In this document: positions 24,975 to 32,951 of the stretch, piece by piece
Layout of the letters: each line of letters begins with the position of its first letter
Position numbering within the stretch: the first letter of the stretch is position 1
Assembly (NCBI RefSeq): GCF_000719285.1
Contig: NZ_JOFS01000005.1
Coordinates: 62,001 to 126,000, forward strand
Source: Streptomyces bicolor
GTDB lineage: Bacteria; Actinomycetota; Actinomycetes; Streptomycetales; Streptomycetaceae
DNA: 64,000 nt
Direction of reading: 5' to 3'
Made by a program: the position numbers and the translations under genes
The notes under the pieces: generated by a model
The model's input: only the letters and a program-made list of their open reading frames with translations
What the model was told of the DNA's origin: nothing
Database searches by the model: none

Positions 24975-25757
24975 ATGGCAGGACTCGATCTCACCGGCCG
25001 CACCGCTGTGGTCACCGGCGCCTCGCGCGGCATCGGGCTGGCGATCGCCCGGGCCCTCGCCGCCGCCGGGGCGAACGTCGTCCTCACCTCCCGCTCCCAG
25101 GAGGCGGCGGAGGCCGCCGCGGCCCAGGTCGGGGGCACAGCGGTCGGTGTCGCTGCGCACGCGGTCGACGAAGAGGCGGCCCGGCGCTGTGTGGATCTGA
25201 CGCTCGAGCGTTTCGGAAGCCTGGACATCCTCGTCAACAACGCGGGCACCAACCCGGCCTTCGGACCGGTCATCGACCAGGACCACGGCCGGTTCGCCAA
25301 GACCTTCGACGTGAACCTGTGGGCTCCCGTCCTGTGGACGGGGCTGGCCACCCGCGCCTGGATGGGCGAGCACGGCGGTGCGGTCGTCAACACCGCGTCG
25401 GTCGGCGGCATGGCCTTCGAGGCGAACATCGGCTTGTACAACGCGTCGAAGGCCGCGCTGATCCATCTTACGAAGCAACTGGCCCTGGAACTCTCGCCGA
25501 GGGTTCGCGTCAACGCGGTCGCACCGGGCGTGGTGCGCACCAAGCTGGCCGAGGCGCTGTGGAAGGAGCACGAGCAGAGGGTGTCCGCCTCGACGGCACT
25601 CGGGCGCATAGGGGAGCCCGCCGACATCGCCTCGGCGGTCGCCTTCCTCGTCTCCGACGCCGCGAGCTGGATCACCGGCGAGACGATGGTGATCGACGGT
25701 GGGCAACTGCTCGGTGACGCGCTTGCGTTCAGGCAGGGAGCCGCCATCGGTGCCTAG
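24975..25757 (+). CDS. Short-chain dehydrogenase/reductase, FabG-like
   Basis: A 260-residue SDR. VVTGASRGIGLAIA is the cofactor loop, NNAGTNPAFGP follows near residue 88, then the catalytic Ser in NTASVGG and YNASKAAL. The ending ITGETMVIDGGQLL is the usual FabG type. It begins one base after the dehydrogenase stop, so the two are cotranscribed from the operator-controlled promoter at 22786. A 3-hydroxyacyl-CoA dehydrogenase role fits the cluster. A stem-loop follows within 15 bases of the stop. Confidence 0.9.
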   Translation: MAGLDLTGRTAVVTGASRGIGLAIARALAAAGANVVLTSRSQEAAEAAAAQVGGTAVGVAAHAVDEEAARRCVDLTLERFGSLDILVNNAGTNPAFGPVIDQDHGRFAKTFDVNLWAPVLWTGLATRAWMGEHGGAVVNTASVGGMAFEANIGLYNASKAALIHLTKQLALELSPRVRVNAVAPGVVRTKLAEALWKEHEQRVSASTALGRIGEPADIASAVAFLVSDAASWITGETMVIDGGQLLGDALAFRQGAAIGA

Positions 25758-25771
25758 ACCGGACACCGTGA

Positions 25772-25801
25772 GCACCGCCCGGTGATTCAGCCGGGCGGTG
25801 C
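25772..25801. terminator. Bidirectional stem-loop between convergent genes
   Basis: GCACCGCCCGG (25772-25782) and CCGGGCGGTGC (25791-25801) are perfect 11-bp arms around an eight-base loop. It lies between the FabG-like gene and the convergent TetR gene and overlaps the last codons of the latter, so it may end both transcripts. No T-run follows on either side. Confidence 0.65.
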
Positions 25802-26452
25802 CGACAGATGGATCAGGATGCCGCACACCTCGTCCACGATCTCCCGGGCCTCCGTCTCGTCCCCGCAGTCGCCCAGCTCACGCGCCGCCCCTCCGATGAC
25901 GGTGGTCAGTACGCTCACCCGGACCCGGCCGGCGCGTTGCCGCTCGTCCACCTTCAGGAGTCGGGCGTTACGGCGTACCCACGCACGGTCCCACTGACGG
26001 CGCAGTCTGTCGAAGCCCGCCGGGCCGTCGTCCTCCGCGAGGAGCTTGGCGAGCCGCCGGTTGTCCCAGGCGCCTGCCAGATATGCCCTGGCTCCCGCCA
26101 CGAAGAGGGCGACGGGATCGTCCACGCCACGGCCGCGCTCGGCGGTCAGCGTGGCCGCGGTCCGGCGCTCCTGCTCCTCGCGGAACTCCTCCCAGAGGGC
26201 GAGATAGAGCCCCCGCTTTCCGCCGTAGTGCTGGAAGAGGCTGCCCACGGGGATGCCGGAGCGCGCCGCGATCTCGCTGAGGCCGGCGTCGGTGTAACCG
26301 CGCTCGGTGAACACCTCCAGCGCGGCGTCCAGCAGCGCACGCCGGACAGAGCGGTCCTCACCGCCGCCACTTTCCGACGGGCCCAAGTTCCCCTGCTCCT
26401 CCGGCAGTTGACGTGCCCTCTCGGTGCCGGCGGATTCAACGATGCCGCTCAC
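25787..26452 (-). CDS. TetR-family regulator coupled to PucR regulator
   Basis: A 221-residue TetR protein. The N-terminal about 30 residues are Gly/Glu-rich. The helix-turn-helix follows with ALLDAALEVFTERG and LSEIAARSGIPVGSLFQHYGGKRGL at about residues 38-82. The start is GTG 26452, which overlaps the stop of the upstream PucR gene (GTGA), so the two are translated together. It could sense the ligand of the branched-chain-type importer on the other side of PucR. It does not resemble the cluster TetR at 22017 beyond the fold. Confidence 0.87.
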   Translation of the reverse strand: MSGIVESAGTERARQLPEEQGNLGPSESGGGEDRSVRRALLDAALEVFTERGYTDAGLSEIAARSGIPVGSLFQHYGGKRGLYLALWEEFREEQERRTAATLTAERGRGVDDPVALFVAGARAYLAGAWDNRRLAKLLAEDDGPAGFDRLRRQWDRAWVRRNARLLKVDERQRAGRVRVSVLTTVIGGAARELGDCGDETEAREIVDEVCGILIHLSAPPG

Positions 26453-27744
26453 GGGCCGTCCTCACCTTCCCCGGCCCCGTCGCGGATGGCGAGGGCGACC
26501 AGCAGTTCCAGGAGGTCGGCGATCCGGCGCGGATTGCGGCCGGTGCGTTCCTCGATGCGGCGCAACCGGTAGTGCGCCGTGTTGTGGTGGATCCGCAGCC
26601 GGTCGGCGGCCAGCCGCAGATTGAGATCCGCCTCCGCGAAGGCCCGAATGGTGGCGGCCAGCGTGTCGCCACGTCTGCGGTCCTCCTCCAGCAGCGCCCG
26701 CACCCGGCAGTCGACCAGCTGGCGGGCGAGATCGTCGGCGCGCAGCGCCAGGTAGTCGAAGGGGGACAGCCGCGGCAGCGCCGCCACCCCGCCCCCGCTC
26801 GGCACCAGGTCGAGGGCGGCCCGCGCCTCCGCGTAGGCGCGCGGCAGTTCGGCAGCGCCCTGTGCGACGGTGCTGATGCCCATGGAGAGCATCGTTCCGT
26901 CCCGCGCGAGCCGCCGCTGCACGGCCTCGAAGTGGGCGCAGATGTCCTCCGCGTTCATGCCGGCCCGTACCACGGGCACGGTCACCACCTCACCGTGGCG
27001 CACGACGACCAGGGTTCTGCCGGCCCAGGGCCCGGCGACACTGATCGACGCGCTGGTGGCGTACCCGTGCTCGGCCGAGGTGAGGTCCCCGGCGCCGGTG
27101 GTGTCGACGCACACCGCCACGACCGCCATCATCGGCGAGCGCGGTCCGATGCCGTACGCCTGCGCCGCGGCGAACAGCGGACCTCGCGTCGGTGCCGCGC
27201 CGGTCAGGAGATGGTCCAGGAGATCGCGGCGTTCCCGGTCCGCGTCCGCCACCACGTGCTGCTGGTACTCGACGTAGGCCTGCGCGGCATGCGTGCTGGC
27301 GAAGTCGACGTACCGCATCAGCGGCGTGACCAGGGACAGCGCGGCCTGCTGGGCCTCGGCGGACGTGCCCGCGCAGTCCAGCAGCGCGTCCCACAGCACC
27401 TGCCGGCCCACGCGGAAGGCACTGATCCAGTCCTCCAGGGCGAACCCCGCCCGTGCCCTGCGCATCGCTGCCGCGCGGCTGAACACCAGGTCCTCGGGCG
27501 CGATGTCCCGGTCGCCGGCCAGCGCCGCCAACTGCATCCGGTAGTGCTCCAGCACCTGCTCCCGTACGTCGTCGAAGAACCGCTCGTCCTGGAGTGCGTA
27601 CGACGGGATCTCCGCGCGCATCACCTCGACGGCGGTCTCCGCCACCTCCTCGATCCGGTCGTGGACGGTGTGCAGGATCCGCCGCCGCTCCCGGCGGAGC
27701 GGTTCGGAGAGTCGGGGGGTGCCCGGAGCGGGACCGCGAGGCAT
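26449..27744 (-). CDS. PucR/CdaR-family transcriptional regulator
   Basis: A 431-residue regulator. The N-terminal about 170 residues form an RsbR-like helical sensor, a GGDEF-like linker domain follows, and the C-terminal HTH_30 motif reads FAEADLNLRLAADRLRIHHN and YRLRRIEERTGRNPR at about residues 365-405. Such proteins usually activate purine, amide or aromatic catabolism genes. It diverges from the ABC importer operon; the 188-base gap has two perfect palindromes, which are likely its binding sites. The following TetR gene is overlapped and cotranscribed. Confidence 0.88.
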   Translation of the reverse strand: MPRGPAPGTPRLSEPLRRERRRILHTVHDRIEEVAETAVEVMRAEIPSYALQDERFFDDVREQVLEHYRMQLAALAGDRDIAPEDLVFSRAAAMRRARAGFALEDWISAFRVGRQVLWDALLDCAGTSAEAQQAALSLVTPLMRYVDFASTHAAQAYVEYQQHVVADADRERRDLLDHLLTGAAPTRGPLFAAAQAYGIGPRSPMMAVVAVCVDTTGAGDLTSAEHGYATSASISVAGPWAGRTLVVVRHGEVVTVPVVRAGMNAEDICAHFEAVQRRLARDGTMLSMGISTVAQGAAELPRAYAEARAALDLVPSGGGVAALPRLSPFDYLALRADDLARQLVDCRVRALLEEDRRRGDTLAATIRAFAEADLNLRLAADRLRIHHNTAHYRLRRIEERTGRNPRRIADLLELLVALAIRDGAGEGEDGP

Positions 27745-27811
27745 GGCGCCGATCGTCGCCGCCCGCCTCGTGCTCCGTCAACAGGCCCGGGGTGGGACAT
27801 CCGCGGGGACC

Positions 27812-27868
27812 TGTGCGCGGCGCACAGTCCGGCGGCCCGGAAGTTGGGTGCTCGCACCCAATGTGCGC
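27812..27868. promoter_or_regulatory. Paired palindromes in the PucR/ABC importer divergent promoter
   Basis: Palindrome 1 is TGTGCGC-G-GCGCACA at 27812-27826. Palindrome 2 is TTGGGTGC-TC-GCACCCAA at 27844-27861, perfect 8-bp arms. A third TGTGCGC half-site follows at 27862-27868. A -10-like TACTGT at 27895-27900 would start the importer mRNA near 27907, placing palindrome 2 about 54 bases upstream, a normal activator position. Confidence 0.65.
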
Positions 27869-27932
27869 CCGGAACACCCCCACCTACTGTGACGCTCGCC
27901 CACCCCCCAGCACGTCGGAAAGGGCGTCACTC

Positions 27933-28691
27933 ATGCTCGCGGTCGACGGTATCAGCGTGCGTTTCGGCGGGATCACGGCACTGGACGGTGTCGGGTTCAC
28001 CGTCGAGCCGGGCACCGCCGTAGGGCTCATCGGACCGAACGGAGCCGGCAAGACCACCTTGTTCAACTGCCTCACCAGGCGCTGCACCCCCGACGCGGGA
28101 ACCGTGCGGTTCGAGGGTGAGGACCTGCTCGCCCTTCCACCGCACGCCGTGGCCGGGCGCGGCATCGCCCGCACCTTCCAGAACCTCGGCCTGTTCCCGC
28201 GGCTCACGGTCCGGGAGAACGTCATGGTCGGCGCCCACAGCCGGGGGCGCACCGGACACGTCGCCGCGGCGCTCCGGCTGCCCCGCGTCCGGCGGGAGGA
28301 GAGGGAACTGCGCGACCAGGCGGACGACCTGCTACGGCGACTCGGCCTGGCGGACGTCGCCGACCACCCCGCCTCCGGGCTGCCGTTCGGCACGCTCAAA
28401 CGCGTCGAACTCGCCAGGGCGCTCGCGGTACGGCCCCGGCTGCTGCTGCTCGACGAACCCGTCAACGGACTCAGCCACGGCGAGGTCGGCCACTTCGCGG
28501 ATCTGGTCCGGTCGGTGCGTGAGGACTTCGACCTCACCCTCGTGGTGGTCGAACACCACATGGGGTTCGTGATGGGCCTGTGCGACAAGGTGGTCTGCCT
28601 CGACTTCGGCCGCAAGATCGCCGAGGGCTCGCCGGAGGAGATCCAGCGCAACGGTGCGGTCATCGAGGCGTACCTGGGGGTGGCCGCATGA
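27933..28691 (+). CDS. Branched-chain-type ABC importer ATPase (LivG-like)
   Basis: A 252-residue ATPase. Walker A is IGPNGAGKTT (about residue 34), the signature region LPFGTLKRVELARAL, and Walker B LLLLDEPVNGL. LivG traits include RTFQNLGLFPRLTVRENV. It begins the importer operon with AAAGGG ahead of ATG 27933; the longer open frame upstream runs through the operator region and is not used. The next ATG overlaps its stop. It works with the LivF-like ATPase to drive the two-permease channel. Confidence 0.92.
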   Translation: MLAVDGISVRFGGITALDGVGFTVEPGTAVGLIGPNGAGKTTLFNCLTRRCTPDAGTVRFEGEDLLALPPHAVAGRGIARTFQNLGLFPRLTVRENVMVGAHSRGRTGHVAAALRLPRVRREERELRDQADDLLRRLGLADVADHPASGLPFGTLKRVELARALAVRPRLLLLDEPVNGLSHGEVGHFADLVRSVREDFDLTLVVVEHHMGFVMGLCDKVVCLDFGRKIAEGSPEEIQRNGAVIEAYLGVAA

Positions 28692-29485
28692 GCGAGCCCA
28701 CCACAGAGCGCACCGAGGCCGCGGAGGGTGCGGAGCAGCCGGACTTTCTGAAGGTCACGGACCTGCACGCCGGATACGGCCAGGCCCGCGTCCTCCAGGG
28801 CCTCGACTTCTCCGTCGCCCGCGGCGAGGTGTGCGCGATCCTCGGGCCCAATGGAGCGGGCAAGACCACGACGCTGCGGGCGCTGTGCGGCATGGTCCGC
28901 GGCCGTGGCTCGGTCACCTTGAACGGTACGCAGCTGCTGGGCCGCTCGCCCGAGCAGGCCGCCCGGCTCGGCGTGGCACACGTGCCCGAGGGCCGGGGCA
29001 CCTTCAACGACCTGACCGTCGAGGAGAACCTGCGCGTCGGCGCCCACCTGCGCTCGCGGCGCCGTGCCGAGCGTGCGGCCGTGGCGGCCGACCTGGAGCG
29101 GATCTACGGCTACTTCCCCAAGCTGCGCCAGCGCTCGCGGCAGGCCGCCGGCAGCCTCAGCGGCGGGGAGCAGCAGATGCTCGCCATCGGCAGGGCGCTG
29201 ATGCTGCGGCCCTCGCTGCTGCTCCTGGACGAGCCGTCCCTGGGGCTCGCGCCGCTGGTCACCCGCGAACTGTTCGAGATCGTCCGTGCAGTCAACGAGG
29301 AGGAACGCACCACCGTGGTCGTCGTCGAGCAGAACGCCCAGCTCGCGCTGGACATCGCGCACCGGGCGCACGTACTGGAGGCCGGCCGCCTGGCGCTGTC
29401 CGGACCGGCCGCACAGATCCGCGAGGACGGGCAGGTCGCCGAGGTCTACCTCGGTGTCTCCGTCAGCGCCCGGAAGACCGGGTGA
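28688..29485 (+). CDS. Branched-chain-type ABC importer ATPase (LivF-like)
   Basis: A 265-residue ATPase with an extra N-terminal acidic tail of about 20 residues. Walker A is LGPNGAGKTTT, the signature SLSGGEQQMLAIGRAL and Walker B LLLLDEPSLGLAPLV, all canonical LivF features, as is VPEGRGTFNDLTVEENL. ATG 28688 overlaps the LivG stop (ATGA). The following permease begins in the stop codon of this gene. It pairs with LivG as the energising heterodimer. Confidence 0.93.
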   Translation: MSEPTTERTEAAEGAEQPDFLKVTDLHAGYGQARVLQGLDFSVARGEVCAILGPNGAGKTTTLRALCGMVRGRGSVTLNGTQLLGRSPEQAARLGVAHVPEGRGTFNDLTVEENLRVGAHLRSRRRAERAAVAADLERIYGYFPKLRQRSRQAAGSLSGGEQQMLAIGRALMLRPSLLLLDEPSLGLAPLVTRELFEIVRAVNEEERTTVVVVEQNAQLALDIAHRAHVLEAGRLALSGPAAQIREDGQVAEVYLGVSVSARKTG

Positions 29486-30372
29486 GCGCCATGACCGAAC
29501 TTCTCCAGCAAGTGGTGGAAGGACTGGGCTCCGGCGCGGTGTACGCCAGCCTGGCGCTGGCCCTCGTACTGATCTACCGGTTCACGGGGATCGTCAATTT
29601 CGCGCAGGGCGAGCTGGCCATGCTCTCCACGTACGTCGCCTGGCAGCTGGTGGCCTCCGGGATGCCGTTCTGGCTGGCGCTGCCGGTCACCCTCGCGGTG
29701 TCCTTCGCCGGCGGCATGCTGGTCGAGCGGATCGTCATCCGTCCCGTGCAGGGCGCGCCCGAGCTGACGGTCGTCATCGTCACGGTCGGCCTGTTCATCT
29801 TCGTCAACGCGCTGGCCGGCCTGATCTGGTCGTTCACCGTGAAGGACTTCCCGCAGCCGTTCCCCGACGGCGGGCTCGACCTGGCCGGGGTGCGCGTGGA
29901 CTGGTCCACGCTCGGGATCATCGGCGTGGTGGCCGTCGTGATGGGCCTGCTGTACCTGCTGTTCCAGCACACCCCCATCGGCCTGGTGATGCGGGCGGCC
30001 GCCTGCAACCCTGCCTCCGCCCGGCTGTCGGGCATCCGGGTGAACCGGGTCCTGATGCTCGGCTGGGGGCTGGCCGCGACGGTCGGCGCCGTGTCGGGCG
30101 TCCTCGTCGCCCCGCTGCTGTTCCTGGAGCCCAACATGATGGGCGGCGTGCTGATCTACGCCTTCGCCGCGGCCACCCTCGGAGGCTTCGACAGCCCGGT
30201 CGGCGCGGTCGTCGGCGGCCTGTTCGTCGGCGTCGCCGAGACCCTGACCGGGGCGTACGTCGACGTCATCGGCGCCGATCTGAAGGTGGGCGTCCCCCTC
30301 GTGATCATCCTGGCGGTGCTGCTGGTGCGACCCCAGGGCCTGTTCGGACGAGCGGCGGTGGAACGCGCATGA
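29482..30372 (+). CDS. Branched-chain-type ABC importer permease (LivH-like)
   Basis: A 296-residue membrane protein with about eight transmembrane segments. GSGAVYASLALALVLIYR and FTGIVNFAQGELAMLS near the start are LivH hallmarks, and AACNPASARLSGIRVNRV with TLGGFDSPVGAVVGGL marks the coupling and C-terminal region. GTG 29482 overlaps the LivF stop (GTGA); ATG 29491 three codons later is an equally possible start. It forms half of the channel with the LivM-like protein. Confidence 0.91.
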   Translation: MSAMTELLQQVVEGLGSGAVYASLALALVLIYRFTGIVNFAQGELAMLSTYVAWQLVASGMPFWLALPVTLAVSFAGGMLVERIVIRPVQGAPELTVVIVTVGLFIFVNALAGLIWSFTVKDFPQPFPDGGLDLAGVRVDWSTLGIIGVVAVVMGLLYLLFQHTPIGLVMRAAACNPASARLSGIRVNRVLMLGWGLAATVGAVSGVLVAPLLFLEPNMMGGVLIYAFAAATLGGFDSPVGAVVGGLFVGVAETLTGAYVDVIGADLKVGVPLVIILAVLLVRPQGLFGRAAVERA

Positions 30373-31517
30373 GCACGATCACCGCCACCCTCGGCACGGA
30401 CCGCGCCCGGCGCCTGCGGGCCGCGCTCACCGTCCTGCTCGCCGCGGCGGTCGCCGTCGGCGCACCGTTCTACTTCGCCCCCTTCCAGGTCTTCCAGCTG
30501 ACCATGGTGCTGCTGTACGCCGTGGCGCTGGCGGGACTGAACCTGCTGGTCGGCTTCGGCGGGCAGATCTCGCTCGGGCACGGCGCGTTCTTCGCGGCGG
30601 GCGCCTACACGGCGGCGGTCATGCTCGACCAGTACGACACCGGCCACCTGGCCACGCTGCCGGTCGCCGCAGCGGGATGCTTCCTGCTGGGCCTGGGATT
30701 CGGAGTGCCCGCTCTGCGGCTGCGCGGCCTGTACCTGGCCCTGGTCACCCTCGCGTTCGCGGTGTTCCTACCGCCCCTGCTCAAGCGGCTCGAACCGGTG
30801 ACGGGCGGCTCCATGGGCCTGACCGTGGACAAGCTGCAGCCGCCCGCGTGGAGCGGCCTGGCCGAGGACCAGTGGGTATACCTCGTGGTCCTCGCCGTCA
30901 CCGCGGTGGCCCTGCTGCTCGCCCGCAACCTGCTGCGCTCCCGGGTCGGCCGGGCACTGCTCGCCGTACGGGACAACGAGAGCGCCGCCGAGGTCATGGG
31001 CGTACGGCTGTCGCTGCACAAGACCCTCGCCTTCGCGTGGAGCGCGATGTTCGCGGGTGTCGCCGGGTGTCTGTACACCTGGGTGATCGGCTTCGTCTCG
31101 CCCGACTCCTTCAGCTTCGTCCTGTCCATCACGCTGCTGGCCGGGCTGGTGGTCGGAGGGCTCGGCTCGCTGTACGGGCCCCTGCTGGGGGCGGCGTTCG
31201 TGATGTACGTGCCGAGCGTGTCCCAGGACGTCAGCGAGGCGGCACCGGGAGTGGTGTTCGGCCTGCTGATCATCACGGTGATGTTCGTGGCCCCGACGGG
31301 ATTGGCCGGTCTGCCGGGCCGGGTCCGGGCCGCCGTCGCCCGCCGCCTGCCCCGCCCCGCGGCCGCCCCCGACCGGACGCCCGAGGCCGCATCCGCACCG
31401 GATGCCAAGCCGGAGTCCCAGTCCGCATCCGAACCCTCCGCGACGGACACCCCCGCGGATCCCGCAGTTGCCGATGCCGAACCCGTGGGCGCACCGCCCC
31501 GCACGGAAAAGGAATGA
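30369..31517 (+). CDS. Branched-chain-type ABC importer permease (LivM-like) with disordered tail
   Basis: A 382-residue membrane protein. NLLVGFGGQISLGHGAFFAAGAY in its N-terminal half and AVRDNESAAEVMGVRLSLHK in the second half are LivM landmarks; about ten segments are predicted. The last about 60 residues are a Pro/Ala/Glu/Ser-rich, clearly disordered cytoplasmic tail absent from standard LivM. ATG 30369 overlaps the LivH stop. The binding-protein gene follows almost directly. Confidence 0.91.
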   Translation: MSTITATLGTDRARRLRAALTVLLAAAVAVGAPFYFAPFQVFQLTMVLLYAVALAGLNLLVGFGGQISLGHGAFFAAGAYTAAVMLDQYDTGHLATLPVAAAGCFLLGLGFGVPALRLRGLYLALVTLAFAVFLPPLLKRLEPVTGGSMGLTVDKLQPPAWSGLAEDQWVYLVVLAVTAVALLLARNLLRSRVGRALLAVRDNESAAEVMGVRLSLHKTLAFAWSAMFAGVAGCLYTWVIGFVSPDSFSFVLSITLLAGLVVGGLGSLYGPLLGAAFVMYVPSVSQDVSEAAPGVVFGLLIITVMFVAPTGLAGLPGRVRAAVARRLPRPAAAPDRTPEAASAPDAKPESQSASEPSATDTPADPAVADAEPVGAPPRTEKE

Positions 31518-31522
31518 CTCAC

Positions 31523-32800
31523 ATGCGCAAGACCACCGCTCTGCGCGCGGCTGCCGCCGCGGCCGCAGCTCTGCTCACCGCGACCGCCTGCAGCAGCCAG
31601 CGAGGGCAGGACTCCCAGGACACCGCAGCCGACGGTGCCTGCAAGGGCCAGCAGACCACCGGCATCACCGACAAGACCATCAAGCTGGGCGGCATCTACC
31701 CCCTGTCGGGACCTGCCTCGGCCTACGGCACGATCAGCAAGGGCGTGACCGCGTACTTCGACCACGTCAACGACAAGGGCGGCATAGACGGCCGCAAGGT
31801 GGAGTTCATCGTCCGCGACGACGGCTACCAGCCGCCCAAGGCGGTCGAGGAGGCCCGCAGACTGGTCGAGCGGGAGAAGGTCTTCGCCGTGTTCCAGAAC
31901 CTCGGCACCCCGTCCACGGCAGCCGTCTGGGACTACCTGAACAAGCAGAAGGTGCCGCAGCCCTTCGTCGCCACGGGCGCCTCTGTCTGGGGTACGGACG
32001 ACAAGCACCCCTGGACCATCGGCTGGCAGCCCAACTACGTGTCCGAGGCACGGGTGTACGCAAAGTACCTCAAGGACGAGAAGCCGAAGGCCGAGGTCGC
32101 GGTCCTCTTCCAGAACGACGACTTCGGCAAGGACCTGCTCGGCGGGTTCAAGGAGGCCGTCGCCGGCAGCGGCGTCAAGGTGGTCGCCGAGGAGAGCTAC
32201 GAGGTGACCGACCCGTCCGTCTCGGCGCAGATGACGAGCCTCGCCCGGTCCAAGGCGGACGTGCTGCTCAACATCACCACGCCCAAGTTCGGCAGCCAGG
32301 CCCTCGCCGCCGATGCCAAGAACACCAAGTGGAACCCGCTGCACATCGTCAACAACGTGTCCTCGTCCGCCACGGTGCTCCAGCCGGTCGGGTTCAAGAA
32401 CGTCCAGGGCGTGGTCTCGGCGACGTACTTCAAGGACCCCGCCGACCCGCAGTGGGCCGACGACCCGGAGATGAAGGTGTACAAGGACGCGCTGCACAAG
32501 CACGTGCCCGACTCGGACCCGGCCAACCAGTTCAACGCCTACGGCTGGGCCGCCGCCTCCAGCCTGCACAAGGCGCTGGACGCGATGAAGTGCCCGACCA
32601 GGGAGGGGCTGCGGGACGCGGTGCGCAACCTGAACGACGTGAAGGTGGACATGCTGCTGCCCGGGGTCACCCTCTCCACCGGGCCCGACGACGCCTTCCC
32701 GATCGAGACGATGCAGCTGATGCGGTTCAAGGGCGAGCGGTGGCAGCTGTTCGGCAAGCCGGTCGACACCCGGAAGGAGTTCGGCCCGCTCGCCAAGTGA
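31523..32800 (+). CDS. Branched-chain-type substrate-binding lipoprotein
   Basis: A 425-residue type-1 binding-fold lipoprotein. The alanine-rich signal ends in a lipobox (LLTATAC). The mature start KLGGIYPLSGPASAYG and NDKGGIDGRKVEFIVRDDGYQPPKAVEEARRL is typical of the amide/aromatic branch of LivK-like proteins. I start at ATG 31523, nine bases after AAAAGGA; ATG 31514 overlaps the previous stop but abuts the ribosome site. It is the last gene before a strong stem-loop. The ligand may be an amide, aromatic acid or amino acid, and the PucR regulator agrees with that range. Confidence 0.92.
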   Translation: MRKTTALRAAAAAAAALLTATACSSQRGQDSQDTAADGACKGQQTTGITDKTIKLGGIYPLSGPASAYGTISKGVTAYFDHVNDKGGIDGRKVEFIVRDDGYQPPKAVEEARRLVEREKVFAVFQNLGTPSTAAVWDYLNKQKVPQPFVATGASVWGTDDKHPWTIGWQPNYVSEARVYAKYLKDEKPKAEVAVLFQNDDFGKDLLGGFKEAVAGSGVKVVAEESYEVTDPSVSAQMTSLARSKADVLLNITTPKFGSQALAADAKNTKWNPLHIVNNVSSSATVLQPVGFKNVQGVVSATYFKDPADPQWADDPEMKVYKDALHKHVPDSDPANQFNAYGWAAASSLHKALDAMKCPTREGLRDAVRNLNDVKVDMLLPGVTLSTGPDDAFPIETMQLMRFKGERWQLFGKPVDTRKEFGPLAK

Positions 32801-32804
32801 GCCG

Positions 32805-32852
32805 GCGGGGGCGGCCCCGGTCGAGGCCCTGACACCTCGGGACCGCCCCCGC
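32805..32852 (+). terminator. Stem-loop terminator after the importer operon
   Basis: GCGGGGGCGG (32805-32814) pairs with the downstream CCGCCCCCGC (32843-32852), extended inside by GGTCGAGG against CCTCGGGACC with minor bulges. It starts five bases after the binding-protein stop. No T-run follows, as is usual in Streptomyces. Confidence 0.65.
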
Positions 32853-32951
32853 TCCGTCACCGGTGCCCGCCACGCCGTACCTCGCGGCGGGCGAGCCCGC
32901 GGCCTCACCGGGTTCAATGGGACAAAGTGGTGTCCAGCGGTGGAGAAGCGG

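Noticed and set aside
26432..26440. GGATTCAAC near the second TetR gene, resembling half of the thiolase operator
   Set aside because: It lies inside coding sequence, lacks the left arm at 12-base spacing and has no abutting -10 hexamer.
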